Source of the DNA: Candidatus Saccharimonadota bacterium
Lineage (GTDB): Bacteria > Patescibacteriota > Saccharimonadia > Saccharimonadales > UBA4665
NCBI GenBank assembly: GCA_027327085.1
Contig: DAHWAT010000002.1
Location: 1-53,727, forward strand
Direction: 5' to 3'
DNA length: 53,727 bases
The notes under the pieces are model-generated. The model was not told the origin of the DNA. It ran no database searches and saw only the letters and a program-made list of their open reading frames with translations. The translations under genes and the position numbers were made by a program. Position 1 is the first letter of the stretch, and the number at the start of each line of letters is the position of its first letter. Of this stretch, positions 49,857-53,727 are shown in pieces.

Positions 49857-50666
49857 CTATATCTTAAATAAGTTTCTAGCATTAGACGTGGTTATTTTAG
49901 CTAAATCGTCTAAGTTTTCTCCTCTTAAATCCGCCATAAAGGCCGCGACTGTTGCCACCCTACTGGGTTCATTTATAGTACCACGATATGGCACAGGTGT
50001 CAAGAAGGGTGAATCTGTTTCTAAAAGCAACCGATCCAGTGGAATTTGCTTATACATATTAAGCTGATTTTGCTCTTTAGTAAAGGTCGATATGCCATTA
50101 ACCCCTATATAAAGTCCCCTAGCTAAGGCTTTATCTAAATTGGCTTGATCGTCAGTATAGCTATGCAACACCCCTTTTATACCTTTAAACTGGTCTAGTA
50201 TCGGCCAGAAAGCCGTAAAAGCTTGTCGAACATGAAAGATAACCGGTAAGTTGTGCTTTGATGCCAGATCAAGCTGCAACTTCAAAATATCTAGCTGATC
50301 GTTACTACTAGAGTGATTATAGAAAAAATCTAAGCCACACTCACCGATAGCAATTACCTTTGGTTGATTAACCAGTGCCTTAAAGGCTTCGACTAAGTCT
50401 GGTTTATCGACATAGTTTTTGGCCTCATGTGGATGAAGGCCGATCGAGGCCCAAACATTCTGACGGTCTGATACAAAATTAATCGCTAGCTGACTATCTT
50501 CTAGATCACAACCAACACAAATCAGCTTAGATACCCCTTGTTTTTTGGCTCTATCTATTACCCCGTCTACCGTAAAACCAGACTTTGCCCAATGTTTTTT
50601 AGTGTTGGCTTCTCCGGTTTTAGACCCAATTGACTGAATATGACAATGACTATCGACTAAATTCAT
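49857..50666 (-). CDS. tatD: TatD family hydrolase/DNase
   Basis: LVDSHCHIQSIG, ASIGLHPHEAKNY, IGECGLDFFYNHSS, LLLETDSPFLTPVPYRGTINEPSRV. Start at internal ATG 50666. Confidence 0.95.
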   Translation of the reverse strand: MNLVDSHCHIQSIGSKTGEANTKKHWAKSGFTVDGVIDRAKKQGVSKLICVGCDLEDSQLAINFVSDRQNVWASIGLHPHEAKNYVDKPDLVEAFKALVNQPKVIAIGECGLDFFYNHSSSNDQLDILKLQLDLASKHNLPVIFHVRQAFTAFWPILDQFKGIKGVLHSYTDDQANLDKALARGLYIGVNGISTFTKEQNQLNMYKQIPLDRLLLETDSPFLTPVPYRGTINEPSRVATVAAFMADLRGENLDDLAKITTSNARNLFKI

Positions 50667-50673
50667 AAGGCTT

Positions 50674-52122
50674 TTATGCTTTAGTGTTGCTGCTTTGCTT
50701 GGGAAATAAAGTTGTTGCTGGCGGTTCCAGCTTAGGCGCACTCAGTAATTGTTGGATGCGTTCGGCCGTGTCTGGTAGAAATGGTTCAAGTAAACATGCG
50801 ATCATGTTTAGACTAGAAATCGTATGCCCTACAACCTCTTCAAGATGTTCTTTGTCGTTATTAGCAAACAACACCCAAGGTTTTTCTTCGTCTATAAACT
50901 GATTAAGCCCCCTAATATGGGCCCAAACTTCATCAAGTGCTCGATCAAACCGGCAGGCTTCAAGGGCTTCAGTGTAAAGACTAATGTCATGATCGGAACC
51001 TGGCAGTGTCCTAATCTTGCCATCAAAATACTTGCTCGCCATGTTTAAGCTACGCTGCAGTGCATTACCAAGCTCATTAGCCAGTTCGTTATTATAGGCT
51101 GCTTCTAGTCTCTGCCAGCTAAAATCACCGTCTTCATTAGACGGGATATGACGTAAGAAATAATAACGGAAAGTATCTACACCATATTTGTCGACTATAT
51201 CTTGAGGATGCACGGTATTGCCCAAACTTTTACTAATTTTTTGATCGTTGATGGTTATAAAGCCATGTACATAAAGTTTTTTAGGTAAGCTTAAGCCCAG
51301 ACTCAAAAGCATAGCTGGCCATATAGCCGCATGAAACCTAATAATATCCTTGCCAATAACCTGAATGTCAGCTGGCCAGAAATTTTTAAAGTCGTCTTTT
51401 TCAGGATAGCCTAAAACGGTAATGTAGTTCATTAGAGCCTCAAACCAAACATACATAACCTGTTCCTGATCATCAGGCACAGGAATACCCCAAGAAATCT
51501 TGTCTTTAGGCCGCGATACACTGATATCTTCTAGCCCGCCTCGAATTAAACTTAAAACTTCATTTCTCTTTGATTCGGGCAAGATGATAAACTGTCCACT
51601 TTCAATGGCTTTGAGTATTTGATCTTCGTAAGCCGACAATTTGAAGAAGTAGTTCTCTTCTTCGACCTTTTCGAATGGACGCTCATGATTGGGGCAAATA
51701 CCGTTTAGTTCTTTAACTTCGGTTTCGGTAAAGAAAGCTTCATCGCCGACGCAGTACCACCCAATATAGCTACTTTTATAAATATCTTTCTTGAGCTTTT
51801 GCCAAATTAAGCTTGCCCTACGTTCATGATCTTTGTCGGTCGTTCTAATGAAGCGGTTGTTTGAGATATTGAGTAAAGAGCTTAAGGAACGAAAACGCTC
51901 ACTCATCTCATCGGTAAAATCTTTGGTTGTCATGCCAACTTCTTGAGCTTTTTCGGCTATTTTGCCGCCATGCTCATCGGTACCGGTACTAAAAATAACC
52001 TCATGGCCCTTAGCTCTTGCTTGGCGAGCTAGAACATCGGCAACGGTTAACTCCATGGCAAAACCAATATGCGGCTCGGCATTAGCATAGGGAATAGAGG
52101 TGGTAACGAAATATTTACTCAT
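50674..52122 (-). CDS. metG: methionyl-tRNA synthetase
   Basis: FVTTSIPYANAEPHIGFAMELTVADVLARQARAKGHEVIFSTGTDEHGGKIAEKA; KISKSLGN (KMSKS) motif. Confidence 0.97.
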   Translation of the reverse strand: MSKYFVTTSIPYANAEPHIGFAMELTVADVLARQARAKGHEVIFSTGTDEHGGKIAEKAQEVGMTTKDFTDEMSERFRSLSSLLNISNNRFIRTTDKDHERRASLIWQKLKKDIYKSSYIGWYCVGDEAFFTETEVKELNGICPNHERPFEKVEEENYFFKLSAYEDQILKAIESGQFIILPESKRNEVLSLIRGGLEDISVSRPKDKISWGIPVPDDQEQVMYVWFEALMNYITVLGYPEKDDFKNFWPADIQVIGKDIIRFHAAIWPAMLLSLGLSLPKKLYVHGFITINDQKISKSLGNTVHPQDIVDKYGVDTFRYYFLRHIPSNEDGDFSWQRLEAAYNNELANELGNALQRSLNMASKYFDGKIRTLPGSDHDISLYTEALEACRFDRALDEVWAHIRGLNQFIDEEKPWVLFANNDKEHLEEVVGHTISSLNMIACLLEPFLPDTAERIQQLLSAPKLEPPATTLFPKQSSNTKA

Positions 52123-52162
52123 GTCTTAAGTTATAGCTTAGCAAGTTTAGCCAGTCTCGTCA

Positions 52163-53449
52163 CTATTCCAGACGATCGACATAGTCCTGGCAGAATCTTT
52201 CAAACACCGCATTAGTCCAGCCAAAACCGGTCTGAGAAGGATAAAGTCCTTTCACAGGAGGTTTTTCTGGATCAACTACGTTATATTTTTCTAGGAATAA
52301 ATGCTGTTTATTAAACCAAATTAAATTGGTTTTTAGCCACTTGTTGGCAATCCGTCTGGCTTCTTTATGGTAGCCATAGCGCTCTAGCCCCTTAACTACG
52401 ATGAAGTGTAGTGGAGCCCAACCGTTAGGATAGGCCCATTGTGTCGGTACGCTGCCCATGACAAATTGTTTAAGCGGCAAACTATCGGTGGTAGCAAGAC
52501 CACCCTTATGCTCAAATCTTTTCAGTGATTTGACAAGGCTGGCTGCTCGTTGATCATCAACTAAGCCGGCCCACAGCGGGAAAAAGCTAGCCAGGCTAGC
52601 AACATCGCCTCTTTTTTGCTTGACGTAATTATAGTCAAAGTAAAGGTTTTTGAGTTTATCCCACATTAATTTTTCAATCATTTCGGCTCTTATTCTAGCC
52701 TGGTCCTCCCAGTAAGCCGTTTTTCTTTTATCGCCCAAGATCTTAGACGATCTGGCGAAATCCATTTCGTATTTATATAAAAGACAGTTTAAATCGATCG
52801 GTAAATAATTTAGGGCCCGACGGTTGAACCGTGGTGTCATATCCCAGCCACTTTCGGCTTCGGCCAAATCGTGCAGATAGTTAATGTCATAGTAACGGCT
52901 TAAGCCCTTATACACCTGTCTTTCGTTAGGTTTTTTAACACCTAACCAAACGGTGCGATACTCCTCCTCGGCCACTGCCATATGCTCCTTCAGCCATTGA
53001 TCGCTTTTTTTGTACGCCTGATAAACGTCAAAAATAAACGAGGTGAGTAGAGGAGGCTGGCTTCTGCCGGTTAAATAAGTTCTGGAGGCATTGGGGATGA
53101 CTTTAAACCGTTTGAAGAGGGAGATAAGGTCCTCTAGGATACCGGTTACCAACTCTTCGTGATCTTTGTCAAGTAAGCCTTGAACCATGAAATAACTATC
53201 CCAATAGTAGAGCTCGTTGTAGTCAAAGCCTGTCTTGAGTTTAAACGAGGGCACAAGATATCTATTGGGTACACCAAGTAGACTATCATCATCTTTCGGA
53301 TGATATCTTTCTACTTTTGGCCAATAGTCTTTAATGTAGTCGCGGGCTAACTTGACGTCCTGAGCGGTTAATTCAATGTCTGGACGAAAAGACAGCGGAC
53401 TAAAAAGACGCTTGGCTAGTTTTTGAGTGCGTATAAGTTTAGCCATCAC
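52163..53449 (-). CDS. trehalase-like glycoside hydrolase (GH37 type)
   Basis: SLLGVPNRYLVPSFKLKTGFDYNELYYWDSYFMVQGLL, SGWDMTPRF, QWAYPNGWAPLHFIVVKGL, LFLEKYNVVDP; no signal peptide seen. Confidence 0.85.
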   Translation of the reverse strand: MMAKLIRTQKLAKRLFSPLSFRPDIELTAQDVKLARDYIKDYWPKVERYHPKDDDSLLGVPNRYLVPSFKLKTGFDYNELYYWDSYFMVQGLLDKDHEELVTGILEDLISLFKRFKVIPNASRTYLTGRSQPPLLTSFIFDVYQAYKKSDQWLKEHMAVAEEEYRTVWLGVKKPNERQVYKGLSRYYDINYLHDLAEAESGWDMTPRFNRRALNYLPIDLNCLLYKYEMDFARSSKILGDKRKTAYWEDQARIRAEMIEKLMWDKLKNLYFDYNYVKQKRGDVASLASFFPLWAGLVDDQRAASLVKSLKRFEHKGGLATTDSLPLKQFVMGSVPTQWAYPNGWAPLHFIVVKGLERYGYHKEARRIANKWLKTNLIWFNKQHLFLEKYNVVDPEKPPVKGLYPSQTGFGWTNAVFERFCQDYVDRLE

Positions 53450-53518
53450 CTACTAGCCTAGGCTTGGTTATGCCCGGGGTCAAGACAATTAATGTTGTGT
53501 AAAATTATCTATTTATCT

Positions 53519-53727
53519 TTAGCGATCTTCGCGAGGCTTGGCTTCATTGACGACAATCGAACGTCCGTCAAGCTCTTTTCCGTCTAGTTTAGCAATCGCT
53601 TCTTTGGCCTCTTCGTCTGTTGACATTTCAACAAAACCGAAACCTTTACTGCGACCGCTGTCTCGATCTTTAATAACGTTGGCTGAGACGACGGTGCCAA
53701 CACTTGCAAAAAAGTCACGAAGACTGT
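53519..53727 (-). CDS. RRM RNA-binding protein (N-terminus cut by window edge)
   Basis: Own reverse translation SLRDFFASVGTVVSANVIKDRDSGRSKGFGFVEMSTDEEAKEAIAKLDGKELDGRSIVVNEAKPREDR*: RNP1 KGFGFVEM. Confidence 0.93.
   Translation of the reverse strand, partial: SLRDFFASVGTVVSANVIKDRDSGRSKGFGFVEMSTDEEAKEAIAKLDGKELDGRSIVVNEAKPREDR

Overview
The window looks like a compact chromosomal segment of a CPR bacterium, probably Candidatus Saccharibacteria. This is inferred from gene content and protein style; no database search was run. Most genes are on the minus strand. Recognisable content: lemA (partial), a D-Ala-D-Ala carboxypeptidase, a multi-gene secreted/surface-protein locus (~1.5-8.7 kb), a small toxin-antitoxin islet bounded by imperfect 61-nt direct repeats next to a tRNA-Val gene, tRNA-Val(UAC), tRNA-Leu(GAG), tRNA-Leu(CAG), a GlcD-like FAD oxidase, an orphan TM-anchored oligopeptide-binding protein, secG, a holin-4_2 family protein, pepP, uvrC, trhO, two ABC exporters, rplY, uvrA, sbcB, obgE, a LysM-CHAP protein, mltG, ruvX, an FtsA-like protein, alaS without C-Ala, mnmA, an F1-ATPase operon (atpF-H-A-G-D-C, no atpB/atpE nearby), nifS, tatD, metG, a GH37 trehalase and an RRM protein (partial). 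The most interesting items are: (1) the TA islet, whose flanking repeats form covarying terminator-like hairpins and include a possible decayed tRNA-Val copy; (2) a WxL-like surface locus with two paralogous secreted proteins and two Ig-like membrane partners; (3) an atypical ATP synthase (epsilon without C-terminal helices, tailed alpha, divergent DELSEED region, perfect 11-bp inverted repeat at the promoter); (4) two genes whose reading frames extend to an ATT codon after an SD-like sequence.
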